Source: Clitoria ternatea | Lineage: Eukaryota; Streptophyta; Magnoliopsida; Fabales; Fabaceae | NCBI GenBank assembly: GCA_037962975.1 | Contig: CM075673.1 | Coordinates: 121,539,001-121,603,000, forward strand | Length of the DNA: 64,000 nucleotides | Direction of reading: 5' to 3' | Shown: positions 12,910-23,890 of the stretch, piece after piece | How positions within the stretch are numbered: position 1 is the first letter of the stretch | Layout: each line of letters begins with the position of its first letter | Notes under the pieces: generated by a model | Told to the model about the DNA's origin: nothing | Databases searched by the model: none | The model's input: only the letters and a program-made list of their open reading frames with translations | Translations under genes and position numbers: made by a program

Positions 12910-13797
12910 ATGGCAAGAAACAACAACAACAACAACAACAACAACGATATGGCAGCAGCTTTCAACCGCTTAGCTGAAGCCATAGAACGACAAAACCAAC
13001 CAAGGAGCACTGGAGGACTTCATGGGTTAGACCACTTCCTGAAAAGAAAGCCTTCACAATTCAAAGGAGGTTATAATCCAGAAGGAGCATATCTTTGGGC
13101 CAAGGAAATGGAGCGCATCTTTCGAGCATTGCCCTGCACTGAATGCGAAAAGGTGGAGTATGCCACCTATATGTTGGTGGAAGAGGCAGAAAACTGGTGG
13201 ATTCATGCTAGAATCCGTTTGATCGAGGCAGACAGACCCTTGAACTGGGTCAATTTCAAAGACTGTTTCCTGGAGAAATATTTTCCAGCAAGTGTGAAAA
13301 GCCGCAAAGAGCTGGAATTTATGGAGCTGAAACAAGGCTCAATGTCTGTTGGAGAATATGCTGCAAAGTTTGAAGAACTATCTCTCTTTTACTCCCCTTT
13401 TCAACAGGCTGGTGCCGAAGAATCGAAATGTGTTAAATTTGAGAACGGGCTGAATCTGGAAATTAAAGAGGCGATAGGGTACCAAGAAATTCGGAGTTTT
13501 CCTATTCTAATCAACAAATGCAGAATTTTTGAAGAAAATCACCAAGCCAGATTGGCATATGAAAAGGCCAATAAACAACTCAAACCTCAGTCAGTTGATT
13601 TCAAAAGGAGAGGGACGTTCTATCCAAATCGTTTCAAGGGAGGATCATCATCTTCCCAAAGACGCAGCAATCATACGAATATCAAGTGCCATAATTGCGG
13701 AGGTAATCATCATATACGCGATTGCACCCGACACCTGGGAGAGGTTACCTGCTATCGTTGTAATCAGAAAGGACACATCAGTCCAAATTGCCCGTAG
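12910..13797 (+). pseudogene. gag: Gag of A (first 295 codons)
   Basis: Gag builds the cytoplasmic virus-like particle and packages element RNA. The start is the ATG at 12910, followed by a run of nine Asn codons (AAC repeat). A retrotransposon Gag domain spans about residues 45-200, with aromatic landmarks such as WW at 95-96. Two zinc knuckles close the frame: a CX2CX3HX4C variant (CHNCGGNHHIRDC) and a canonical CX2CX4HX4C (CYRCNQKGHISPNC). The frame then meets TAG at 13795 and, in the same frame, TAG at 13918 before protease. Relatives read through here as one gag-pol frame, so both look like acquired stops. A designed readthrough stop is less likely because there are two. Confidence 0.9.
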
Positions 13798-15402
13798 AAC
13801 CGACAAAACAACGACAGCAACACTATGAATAATCGAAAAGGCTCTAACTATCAGGGAGGTCGTGGAGGAAACACACGAGCTGCTCAACCTCCAAGACAGA
13901 ACAGGGAGTCAACAGACTAGAGGTTACAATCAACAACTGGGAGAGTCTTTGCCATCAGCGGTTCAGAGGCAGACCAAGCTGATGACCTCGTACAAAGTAA
14001 GTGTGAAATCAATGGTACAATCTTATCTGTGTTATTTGATTCTGGTGCTACACATTCTTTTATTTCTGATGAGTGTGTTCGACGCCTTCAATTACCTGTG
14101 AAGCCTATGACATATGATCTGATTGTTTCCACTCCCACCGGTACACAACTTAGGACTACTAAGGTGTGTAACGAATGTTCTATGCTCATAGAAGGTAAAA
14201 ACTTTCTAGTAGATCTTGTTTGTTTACCTCTGAAGGATCTGGAAGTAATCCTAGGGATGGACTGGTTATCGACAAATCGAGTCTTGGTGGACTGTCATAA
14301 CAAAACTGTGATACTTCCATCAGAAGAAAATCTTACTTCCGACAATCTCAAACTCTTTGCCTTACAAGATGAAAGCCAATTATTTTCCTTGTTTACTCTT
14401 TCACAAGGAGATGGTGAATCTAAAGCAATCGAGATGCCAGTTGTTTCTAAATTTCCTGAAGTATTTCCTGAGGATGTCTCAAGTTTACCTCCAGAACGTG
14501 AGATAGAATTCTCAATTGATTTAATTCCAGGAGCAGAACCAGTATCTAAGGCTCCATATCGCATATCACCTATTGAACTGGCAGAACTAAAGGAGCAAAT
14601 TGAAGAGTTATTAGAGAAGCATTTTATCAGGCCCAGTGTGTCGCCATGGGGAGCGCCAGTATTACTTGTCAAGAAGAAAGATAGAAGCATGAGATTATGT
14701 GTAGATTATCGTCAGTTGAACAAATTGACGGTGAAGAATAGATACCCTTTGCCCAGAATTGATGATTTGATAGATCAATTGAGAGGTGCTACTGTATTTT
14801 CCAAGATTGATCTACGATCGGGATACCATCAGATTCGTGTCAAGTCTGAGGATATTTCAAAGATAGCTTTTAGAACACGTTATGGCCATTACGAGTATCT
14901 TGTGATGCCCTTCGGAGTAACCAATGCCCCAGCTGTATTCATGGATTACATGAATCGAGTATTCCATTCATACTTAGATCAGTTTGTTATTATCTTCATT
15001 GATGACATTCTGATTTATTCTAAGACGTGGGAGGAACATGAAAAGCATCTTCGAGTGGTATTACAGATTCTGAAAGAGAAACAGTTGTATGCCAAGTTGT
15101 CAAAATGTGAATTCTGGTTGAAGGAAGTAAAGTTTCTAGGTCATGTAATCTCAAGCGAAGGAGTGTCTGTAGACCCTTCTAAAATTGAAGCTGTAACGAA
15201 CTGGGAGAGACCTACTACAGTCACTGAGATACGAAGCTTCCTGGGATTAGCTGGTTATTATCGGAGATTCATTGAGGGGTTTTCTCAAATTGCCCTACCA
15301 ATGACTCGTCTAACCCGGAAGAATCAACCTTTTGATTGGACGTCAGAATATGAGACGAGTTTTCAGGAACTAAAACGAAGCTTACATCTGCTCCAGTCTT
15401 AA
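13798..15402 (+). pseudogene. pol: Protease and reverse transcriptase of A
   Basis: Same frame as gag. Linker residues after the two stops lead into the aspartic protease, with the D-S-G active site at 14038-14046 followed by ATHSF. Protease releases the pol proteins in the particle. Reverse transcriptase starts about 14460. Landmarks include a VLLVKKKD block (about 14660), the RLCVDYRQLNK block (about 14700), FSKIDLRSGYHQIR (about 14800), VMPFGVTNAP (about 14900) and the catalytic F-I-D-D at 14995-15006. The frame fails at about 15384, where one base is missing and the reading shifts into a stop at 15400. Coding text continues in the next frame. RT itself up to the frameshift is free of stops. 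Confidence 0.92.
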
Positions 15403-15968
15403 CCTTGCCTGACCCACAAGAAGACTTTGTGGTTTATTGTGATGCTTCTAAGATGGGCTTAGGTTGTGTCTTGATGCAACAACGAAGAGTGGTTGCCTAT
15501 GCTTCTAGGCAATTGAGACCACATGAGATGAACTATCCAACGCATGATCTAGAATTGGCAGCAGTAGTATTTGCCCTGAAAATCTGGAGACACCATCTGT
15601 ATGGAGTCAAGTTCGAAGTGTTCAGTGACCACAAGAGCTTGAAGTATTTGTTCGATCAAAAGGAATTGAACATGAGGTAGCGAAGATGGATGGAGTTTCT
15701 TAAAGATTATGATTTCGATTTGAAGTACCATCCAGGAAAAGCAAATGTAGTGGCAGATGCACTTAGCCGAAAGTCCATTCATATGGCATCTTTGATGATA
15801 AAAGAGATGGAGATGATAAAACAATTCAGAGACATGAACTTGGGTGTGGAGATGAAATCTTCAAAGAGTTTGATCTTGGGAACTCTGAAGATAACCAATG
15901 ATTTTCTGAAGCTGATAGGTGAAAGACAGAAAGAAGATTTGCCATTACAAGAGTTGAAAGACTTGTAG
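15384..15968 (+). pseudogene. pol: RNase H and start of integrase, A
   Basis: After the 1-bp deletion, coding continues in the frame of 15405. RNase H removes RNA from the RNA:DNA hybrid. Its landmarks are YCDASKMGLGCVLMQ (about 15435), ASRQLRPHEMNYPTHDLEL (about 15505) and FSDHKSLKYL (about 15620). A TAG at 15678 interrupts NMR-RRWMEFLKDYDF; the relatives in G and I have Gln there. The tail HPGKANVVADALSRK (about 15730) marks the end of RNase H, followed by the tether to integrase. A second TAG at 15966 falls where G has Gln (TQARGKD). Confidence 0.9.
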
Positions 15969-16547
15969 GCAAAGGGAAAAGATATGGGATTACAAGAAGG
16001 ATCAGATGGAATTTGGAGAATCAAAAGCAGAATTTGTGTACCAGATGATGTTGGTCTGAGAAGAACAATCTTAGAAGAAGCGCATAAAAGTATGTTGAGC
16101 ATTCATCCTGGATCAACCAAGATGTATCAAGATCTGAAGAAAAGCTTTTGGTGGCCAAGGATGAAGAAAGAGATAGCTGAATATGTGTCTTCATGTCTGG
16201 TGTGTCAAAAAGCCAAAGTGGAACATCAAAAGCCATCTGGTGAACTACAACCATTGGAGATTCCTGTCTGGAAATGAGATGACATTTCAATGGACTTTGT
16301 GTCAGGATTACCAAGAACACGTTCAGGGAACGATGCAATCTAGGTTATTGTAGACAGATTGACAAAGTCTGCTCATTTTCTCCCAATGAATATGAAGAAC
16401 TCTCTACAAAAATTGGCACAATTATATGTGAAGGAGATCGTAAGACTTCATGTGTACCATCTAGTATTGTGTCAGATAGAGATCCAAGGTTCACTTCCCG
16501 ATTCTGGGGAAGCTTGCATCAGGAATTGGGTTCAAAGCTTCGATTAA
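15969..16547 (+). pseudogene. pol: Integrase zinc domain and core, A
   Basis: Integrase inserts the cDNA into host chromatin. The HHCC zinc domain is visible: H-K-S-M-L-S-I-H, then C-L-V-C at about 16195. The first catalytic Asp is in SMDFVSGLP (about 16290), after TGA at 16275 in place of Trp (relative: WKW). TAG at 16341 again replaces Trp (AI-VIVDRLTKSAHF). One base is missing near 16452, after VRLH, so the reading moves to the frame of 16469, which carries the rest of the core. Confidence 0.88.
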
Positions 16548-17329
16548 GCTCAGCTTATCATCCCCAAACAGATGGACAGTCAGAGCGTACCATACAAAGT
16601 TTGGAAGACTTACTGCGATCTTGTGTGCTTGAACATGGAGGTAGTTGGGAGCAGTTTCTTCCACTGATAGAATTCACGTATAACAATAGCTACCATAGCA
16701 GTATTGGTATGGCTCCATTTGAAGCATTGTATGGTAGAAAGTGTCGAACGCCTCTTTGTTGGTTAGAAACTGGTGAGAGTTTGGCGTTAGGACCTGAAAT
16801 TATGCAACAGACTACTGAACAAATAGAAATAATCAGGGAAAAGATGAAGGCATCCCAAGACAGACAGAAGCACTATTACGATAAGAGGAGGAAACCACTT
16901 GAATTCCAAGTTGGTGAGCATGTATTTTTGAAGGTTTCACTTCACAAGGGGATTGGTCGAGCATTGAAGAGTAAGAAGTTGAGTCCAAGGTTCATTGGAC
17001 CATATGAGATCCTGAAGAGGATTGGTACAGTGGCGTATCAGATTGCACTTCCTCCTCACCTGGCAAACCTGCACAATGTGTTTCACGTATCACAACTAAG
17101 GAAGTATGTACAAGACCTCACTCACGTGATTGCTGCTGATGATATTGAAGTTAGAGAAAATCTGACCATCTCCACAGAACCTACACAGATTCTAGAAAGA
17201 TCGAATAAACGTCTGAGAAACAAGAACGTACCACTAGTGAAGGTTGCATGGAAACAAGGAAACGAAGTAACTCTGACTTGGGAGCGTGAAGATGCTATGA
17301 GGACGCAGTATCCAGGATTGTTTCACTGA
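16452..17329 (+). pseudogene. pol: Integrase core, C-terminus and chromodomain, A
   Basis: Longest intact piece after RT: 286 codons from the Met at 16469, although that Met is internal to integrase. The second catalytic Asp is in SDRDPRFTSRFW and the catalytic Glu in YHPQTDGQSERT. The C-terminal domain carries FIGPYEILKRIG and HNVFHVSQLRKY. It ends with a chromodomain-like segment of about 55 residues (ILERSNKRLRNK ... VKVAW ... TWEREDAM ... YPGLFH), thought in this group to guide insertion to marked chromatin. It stops 53 bp before the 3' LTR. Confidence 0.92.
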
Positions 17330-17370
17330 GGAGTATGTTAAGTTAAATTTCGAGGATGAAATTTTTATTA

Positions 17371-17382
17371 GGGTGGGAGAAA
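17371..17382 (+). other. Polypurine tract of A
   Basis: GGGTGGGAGAAA lies directly before the 3' LTR, the usual primer for plus-strand cDNA synthesis. The preceding 'tttcgaggatgaaattttt' is the phrase found before the polypurine tract of many plant chromoviruses. Confidence 0.92.
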
Positions 17383-20300
17383 TGTAACATCCTGTTTTAA
17401 TAGTAGTTCAATTATGTAATTTATGAAGCATGGAAGGCCTGTAAGTGTTGATCAATGAATAAAACGCTCTATGGATGGTTTATAATACTCAAAAAAAAAA
17501 TTCCATTTTTGGGTATAATTATAGAAATTACATAGACCTGTATTGATAAGATCCATTTTCCAGGTAAAATATGCCTTAGAAACGAATTTCCGAGTGAAAA
17601 AGGGGCTCTGTCCGAGTGAAGAATGAAAATTCTGAGTGAAGAAGGAAAATTCTGAGTGAAGGTTGTGCTTTCCGAGTGGAATATGGCCGAGTGAGTTTAT
17701 TCCAAGTGAAATTCCTGCACCCGAGACACTTATGTGTGAAGTGGAACTGATAGAACCACTTCTGGGTGAGAGAATCCGAGTGACACATCTTGGGGTGACT
17801 CAATGCCAAGTTAAATTAATTAGAGAGACTTATTTTCGAGTCACTCATAGTCAGACATTGCAGTTCCGAGTGAAAACTCGCTGAGAATTTTCATTTTCGA
17901 GTGGAGTACAGAGGAAAATATATTTCCGAGTAGCAATGGACTTGATGGACTCTGAGTGAAACGTAGTTGAAGAAGTTGGTTTGATCTTGACTAAGTGATG
18001 ATTAGCCGAGTGAATCCGAGTGAGGCTATGGTATTTTCCGAGTGAGAATAGGCAAAGATACCGAGTGGAAGTTTGAGTGAGTGATGGTCAGTGTTGTATT
18101 AAGTTTACTGAGTGATAGATTGATTGAGGTGACTCGGTTTAGAGGTGGATCACCGAGTGATGACTGACCTGATGTTGAGTCGGTTTTGGCAATGAAAAAC
18201 TGAGTGATTGGAGTCAGTTTCAGGAGATTTACCGAGGGGACTCAGTTTTCCTTTTTCTTCACACGACTGGTAGAGTTCCAGTCGGACTAGAACTTGACCG
18301 AGTGAAAGGATGAAGGAAGAGGAGTCAGCTGAGTGAGATCGGAAGGAACACTTTTGATCTGTTCTGACCTCCAAGGTTAGGACGACTTCAAGACTTCAAA
18401 GAAGATCGGATGTCAACTAATGCCTTGGCGGAGTAATAAGCATTGACGAGGTCAAATGCCTTGGCGGAGTAACGTGAACGTCTTTTAGGACATGGATATT
18501 TCTTAAGAAACACTCAACACCGCCCTTCACACTCAACACCGCCCTTCACACTCAACAACGCCCTTCACACTCAACACCGCCCTTCACACTCAATACCGCC
18601 CTCACGCCATACCGACCTCTGCAAATCATTCAACACTGAACAATTTTTTTTAATTCCACTTCAGCTAGTGATTAGCCCACTTAATCACATGAATCCAAAA
18701 ATAAGTGGCACAACGAACCAATCACAGGGGAAAGTACATCCATTATAATACTTTTGAATATTTTATTCCAATCAATGCAAAGCTGACTCTGAAAAGGAGT
18801 CAAAAGGCTTCATTATTCCACCTAATCCTTCAACTAATGTTCCCCACTTCTCTTGCATTATTAATCCTGCCATTTTTGCTAAACCAGAACGGATTAGAAC
18901 AAAGCTAGTGAAATATCTTTCATTCAATTTCCTTCCTTTCTAAATAACTCCTTCGAACAGAAGCCAGGACAGCAAGAGGCCATTTTCAGTCGGCAAACCA
19001 AGTAAGAGGGGACAGGGTTGTGAATATTTGTGAAATGGGTAGAGTTGTATGCTGTTCTAGGATTCCAGTTTTAATTTCGTATCTTGTTGCTTAATTTTGA
19101 AGCTGAAAACTTATGAATTTGACTCTGACTTCTTCATGAAAGTTGTAGATCTTTTTGTTATGTGAATTTTGATACCTGATTCAACTGATTTGGATATGTA
19201 TAGAAAAAGTTATAGCCAAAATACTACAGAATGACCGAGTGAAATGTTTAAGCTATGTTCTATGCATATTTTGATATTCTGGGAATTATACATGCATAAT
19301 CAGCCTCTGATGTCTTCACGAAAGTTGTATATATACATGTTAGGGATTTATAGAAAGTGGTTTCAAGTTAAAAAGATGCTTGTAGCTCTAGTTATGCTCA
19401 AAATACAGAAGTATGTTCATGATGCAAATCTGTTAACTATGAAATCCGAATATTGTTTTCAATACTGGGAATTTTGTGGTATGAATTAGTTGTTGGTGTC
19501 TTCATGAAAGTTGTATATAATTATGTTAAGAGTATTTTAGAACTGGTTTCATGTTAAAATCATTTGTGTAGCTCTCAAAACGTTGAAAATACTAATATAT
19601 GTACGTTTTGAAAACTCACCTGGAGGCAGTGTTGTATTTTGTGGATAAATGGTATTTCTGCTTAGAATTTGAATTTATGAACTTCATGAAAATTGTAGAT
19701 ACTTGTGTTAAGAGTAATTTAGAACTGGTTTCATGCAAAAATCATTTTTGTAACTCCAGAAACACTGAAATTACTAACATATGTACGTTTTGAAAAACTC
19801 ACCCTGAGGCAGTGTGGTATTTCGTGAATACGTGATATTTCTGTTCGGAATTTGAAATTGTGTTCTTCATGAAAGTTGTAGACAATTATGTTATTGAACT
19901 ACAGAAAGTCGAATCACCTAAAAAGGAGTTGATTTTCTCATATTATGACTATTTTACTAACGCATGTCGCTGTTTGGAAATGCTGAAATTTACTTATGAT
20001 GGTTATTATGGATAAAAATGATATTTTCTCTATGAGTAATAATTTATTATTGAATTCTTGAGAGATTATGAATTATTATGAATGCTGTTGAGTATCATAC
20101 AATTTGAATATTGTGGTAGTGAATAATTATGAATAACGAAATTAATTTATATGTACATGAATGCCTTTTGGTTATTGACATATGTGGTTGAAACAGTAAA
20201 TCCATGATTCTGTGAATTATTATGTGTTGTGTCCCTTGAAGACTTGTATTCTCCAAGAGGTTTTGGAAATATGGATATCATGGTATGTTAAATAGTAATA

Positions 20301-21025
20301 AGAATTAAAGGCATTCATGCATCATAAGCATTTGGACGCACCATGGAATTTAGGGGTTCCATGATTGCCTACCCTGGTGGGGGGTTACTCTATGATGAGT
20401 TAAAGCCCTATTTTTTTTTTGATGTGTTGGTCATGGGGTTGTAGGGATCCATGACTGTATTAATTCCTACCGATGTGTTGGTCATGGGACTGTAGGGATC
20501 CATGACTGTATTAATTCCTACCGGTGTCTCTATGAGACCTTTTACTGCAGTATTCCCACCAAACCAAATGGATCCAGCATGACATCATTGACTAATTAAA
20601 GACTCATTAAATATAAATGAATTCGTCTGGCATAACCATCATATCATTATGATTTGTTGATTGTGTTTGTGCAATTTTATCTATTTTATACTTATTCTAT
20701 ATTCTGTCTCACTCTTATATCAACTTTTACAGTGAATGCCACGCAGAACGAAGATTGATGCCATGATTGACGAATATTTGAATTATTACTTGGACTTTGA
20801 TTTTAATGAGTTGTAATAAATATTATATGCTAAGTACTGTTACTTCTAAGTTGTTTTTGCTAAGCAAATATTTTCATAAATTTTATTATATACGACTAGC
20901 ATACATGATTAATATTCCGCAATTATCAATCGTTACGCGAACTCTGATTTAACTTATGAATTTTAAAATGATCTTTAAAAAAAAAACACAAAAAATTTAT
21001 TCGGAAAATTACACGGGACGTCACA
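17383..21025 (+). mobile_element. 3' LTR of A (3,643 bp)
   Basis: TGTAACATCC to GACGTCACA, followed by TSD TACAT. It includes the CCGAGTGA cluster at 17585-18350, five 19-bp units at 18508-18605, and five roughly 183-bp units whose CTTCAtGAAAGTTGTA phrases begin at 19132, 19313, 19500, 19682 and 19865. It is 261 bp longer than the 5' LTR; a 300-bp segment minus two 19-bp units accounts for this exactly within rounding. Confidence 0.95.
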
Positions 21026-21787
21026 TACATCACATGCAAGTGAACATGCATCCATGGACGGAAATCAACACAACATTACACAGATCACAGCTATCACAAA
21101 TCCGGGCGTTTTATAAACTGTTACTCAACCACAACACATCAATCAACACATTTCAAGTATAACACAACCCAGTAAAGCAATTTCACCCGGAACCCGTCCC
21201 AAAACCATGCATTTGATATGTAAATCAGCCCCCCTACCTGGAATGAAGATTCCAGAAGCTCCTCGAGCTTACAGCTCCGATCGGTTGCTCTCCGATCGCT
21301 CTATTGGTCATTCATTCTCAACAAAACGACCCTGTTCCCAGTTGTCCAACACAGCACTCTGTTTTGGAGGAACACCGAGCCATTCACACTCTCGAACAGC
21401 TCTGCCTCCATGACACTCCATGCTCTGCATGCGAGACAGTTCCAAGCCTCCAAGGCACAACGCTGTCCTCACTTCCCACTCGAGGTTCTACTCAGCGTTT
21501 GAGTGGAAGAAGAAGAAGAAGATGTTTGCTGGAATTTCAGAGAGAACAGAGACAACACCTCTGCATGCACAAGAAGGAAATGCTCTACTCTCACTCTCAG
21601 CCTTTTCCAACTTAGCGTGAATAATAATGAGTGAGAGAGAGAGAGACCAAACCCCTTTATACTATCAAGGGCACATGCGTTATTTTCCTGGCCTCTTTGT
21701 ATTATTCAACCATTAGCTTTAATCTGCAATTAGCCTTAATCAGTAACTAACCTTAGTCGGTAATTAAATCTAAATCAGGATGTTACA

Positions 21788-21810
21788 ATTCTCCCCTCCA
21801 TTAAAGAATT
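21788..21810 (-). other. Polypurine tract of B (minus)
   Basis: The plus strand reads ATTCTCCCCTCCATTAAAG, whose complement is a polypurine tract (GGAGGGGAGAAT) directly before the B 3' LTR. The neighbouring 'tttcgtcctcgaaatt' is the complement of the phrase seen before the polypurine tract of A. Confidence 0.85.
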
Positions 21811-22014
21811 TCGTCCTCGAAATTCAATATAAGTCTACTTCAATAAAACAGCTCAAAATATTGTTGTTATGCACTGTAACCAATTGCACCTCTTGCTTCT
21901 CAAGTATTTTACGGACCACTTCACAATTCCAATCGGCATAGCTTTGCTTCTCAAGTGGTTTACCGACCGCTCCAACCCTTCATAGGATTCAATATATTTA
22001 GGGTTAAATTTCCC

Positions 22015-22400
22015 ATGTATAAGTTATCTCATCCAATTCTGCCAGTTCACCATAACCAATGGTACTCTCCGGTTCCTTGGCCGTTTGGCCTTATATTCTA
22101 AACGCCGATCGGTGTACTTCCACCATCGGATCCTCCAATTCAAAGGAGTCACTCGACCCAACCATGGACTCACAGAGTATAAGCTCAAAGTTGTGTCACA
22201 TGAGACACATTATGGATGTTAACTAACCAGTCGGGAAGATCCAGTCGGTAAGCCACACTACCGATTCCCTCCAATATTCAATGTTGCCCGATATATCTCG
22301 GATTAAGCCCTCGGCTCTTCCACATCCGACCACTAGAATTTCTTCTTCAAGCCGTGATATATCTCGACAATACCGAGACGAATACTCAAAAGAGCTTCCA
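22015..22400 (-). pseudogene. pol: Integrase C-terminus and chromodomain remnant of B
   Basis: The minus strand from about 22310 to 22190 reads a decayed match to the integrase C-terminal segment of G: RYIG, ILEGIGSVAYRLDLP, then LVNIHNV and HVTQL. From about 22110 to 22020 it reads a chromodomain fragment with RNRRVPLV, VNWQN and then LIHG, corresponding to EVPLVKAKWQN and YTWE in G. Frameshifts and small gaps separate the pieces. There is no usable frame. Confidence 0.75.
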
Positions 22401-22539
22401 TGTGCTCCAGTTAGCACAGTTTGCCTGGATTCACCTCTTGTAGGCACCACACTCGGTCCTGAAATCTCAGATTTCTATCCATGCCTTCGGCTAATTCCAT
22501 GTCTACTCCTTGAGAATGTCACTTGGAGCTTCTTATTCG

Positions 22540-23290
22540 AAAGGATTATTCGGGGTTTGAAGGCAATTCTCACCCGAAAATCTTTCCACTTACAACAATT
22601 CACTCGGAATCTGAGTCCACTTCAAAGACAAACCTGTGTTCAAACTCAGCCGTTCCAAACATCGACCTGAGTACGAATTCAAATAAGTTCACCTCTCGGG
22701 TATCTACTCCCCTCGGGAGCCATTCACTCGGAAAATTACTCATTCAAAGTTCCCCTTTCCGTCCAGAATACTTTTTCTCGGAAAAAGGTTAGTCGGTGGC
22801 ACATCCCACGGATTTTGGAATTTTCCCACTCGACGCCTTTCCACTTGGAACCGTCTCACTCGGTACCATTCCACTCGGAAGTGTCACACTCCGAGACACT
22901 TCACCTGAAAAGTCACTCGACTTGGAGACACTCCAGTCGGTCTCTATTCAAAGATTTTCAGCCTGAGAAGTATTCATTCCAATTCAAGCTTTTCTTTATT
23001 CGAGAGCACCTCTCTCGGAATAACCCATTCAGCAACATTTCACCCGGATTTTGCCTTACTCACAAGTGTCACATTCGGACACAATTTCCTCAACTTAGTA
23101 ACGACTCTCTTAACGAGGTTTCACTCGGAAAACATCATAACTTTACTCCACTCAGTAGTTCTTTCTCCCAGAAAGATTTTACTCGGAATTATTTTCCTTT
23201 TTCTTCACTCGGAGTTATCTCCATTTTCTCACATTCGGAAATATATTATTCTTACCTGAGCGAATTCTCGCCTCATCCATTATCTCAGCT
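22540..23290. repeat. TCACTCGG motif array inside B internal region
   Basis: About 25-30 TCACTCGG-like octamers with irregular spacing, as in the LTRs of A and B, but here between the RT remnant (right) and the integrase C-terminus (left). No RNase H or integrase-core text could be found in the interval on either strand. A 165-codon plus-strand open frame (22815-23312) only translates the repeat as HS-P-FH-E phrases and is not a gene. Confidence 0.75.
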
Positions 23291-23299
23291 CAAGGTCAT

Positions 23300-23890
23300 A
23301 GTCCTTCACTGAATCCTCAGTAACACCCGACTAGACCCATAAAAACTTCCAATCTCAGTGATAGGTTCGGGTCCCACATATGCCATCACTACTCCCACCT
23401 TAGATGAACCGACAGCAACGTCATCTCTAGACGTAACATGTCCCAGAAACTAGATCCCATCCAACCAAGGAGATGTCCTTCCTACTCCTGGTGTGACTTG
23501 GGATACCTCTGAATATCATCAACGAATATTTTCACGAACTGATCCAAGTATTGCTGAAAGATATTATTCATCTAATTCACGAACACGGCTTGAACACTCG
23601 TCATACCAACGACATTACCACATTTCCAAAGTGGCCACAACAAGTCCAGAACGCCGTCTTAAGGATGTCAGAAACCTTGATCCAATTTAATAGTATCCTG
23701 ACTGCAAATTGATCATAGATAGACTGAATCACACCACATCTGATCAACCAGATCATCAGTCCTCAGCGGTGAGTATTATTCCTATAGTTAACTTACCCAA
23801 TCGGTGGCAATCAAAGCATAACCGTTTACCACCACCACTCTTCTTGACCAGTAACATCGAGGCACCCAAGTCGGAAAGATCATCCTTCGT
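23300..23890 (-). pseudogene. pol: Reverse transcriptase remnant of B
   Basis: Reading the minus strand from 23880 down, decayed RT text is visible. There is a segment like the VLLVKK block (about 23860-23840) and then AVFV, MNNIFQQYLDQFVKIF with catalytic F-V-D-D at 23526-23515. Next come FLGHVTSRDDVAV and KVGVVMAYVG, then PITEIGSF (about 23330). Several frameshifts and stops break it. Beyond 23300 the homology stops abruptly at the motif array. Confidence 0.78.

Larger units (their letters stand above)
9234..21025 (+). mobile_element. Ty3/gypsy chromovirus A, full-length but inactive
   Basis: Target duplication TACAT at 9229-9233 and 21026-21030. The 11,792-bp element has a 5' LTR (9234-12615), primer site (12620-12631), gag-PR-RT-RNase H-IN-chromodomain in that order, polypurine tract (17371-17382) and 3' LTR (17383-21025). 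The domain order with integrase last and a chromodomain-like tail marks a Ty3/gypsy chromovirus; long LTRs and the tail sequence favour the Tekay (Del) clade. Six stop codons and two 1-bp deletions break what should be one gag-pol frame. It is nested in the 3' LTR of B. Confidence 0.95.
6920..21787 (-). mobile_element. 3' LTR of B, interrupted by A
   Basis: Runs from TGAAACATCC at 6920 to GGATGTTACA ending at 21787, with A plus one copy of its TSD (9234-21030) removed; about 3.07 kb. The first 820 bp nearly match 25271-26090 of the 5' LTR, and 21113-21787 matches 26094-26762. The 5' LTR lacks the roughly 1.6 kb in between. Confidence 0.85.

Noticed and set aside
13795..13797. Gag-pol stop as a programmed readthrough signal
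   Set aside because: A second stop follows in the same frame at 13918 and four more later, so ordinary decay is simpler. Could be revisited with a family consensus.
13529..13887. Alternative frames overlapping the A gag
   Set aside because: Shadows of gag, which has domain and zinc-knuckle support.
21207..21620. Overlapping small frames with a second copy at 26341-26611
   Set aside because: The duplicated frames are just the two LTR copies of B; codon pattern gives no sign of selection and frames overlap.
22815..23312. 165-codon plus-strand frame as a possible new gene
   Set aside because: The protein is the TCACTCGG repeat translated (HS-FH-E phrases), on the strand opposite to B coding.
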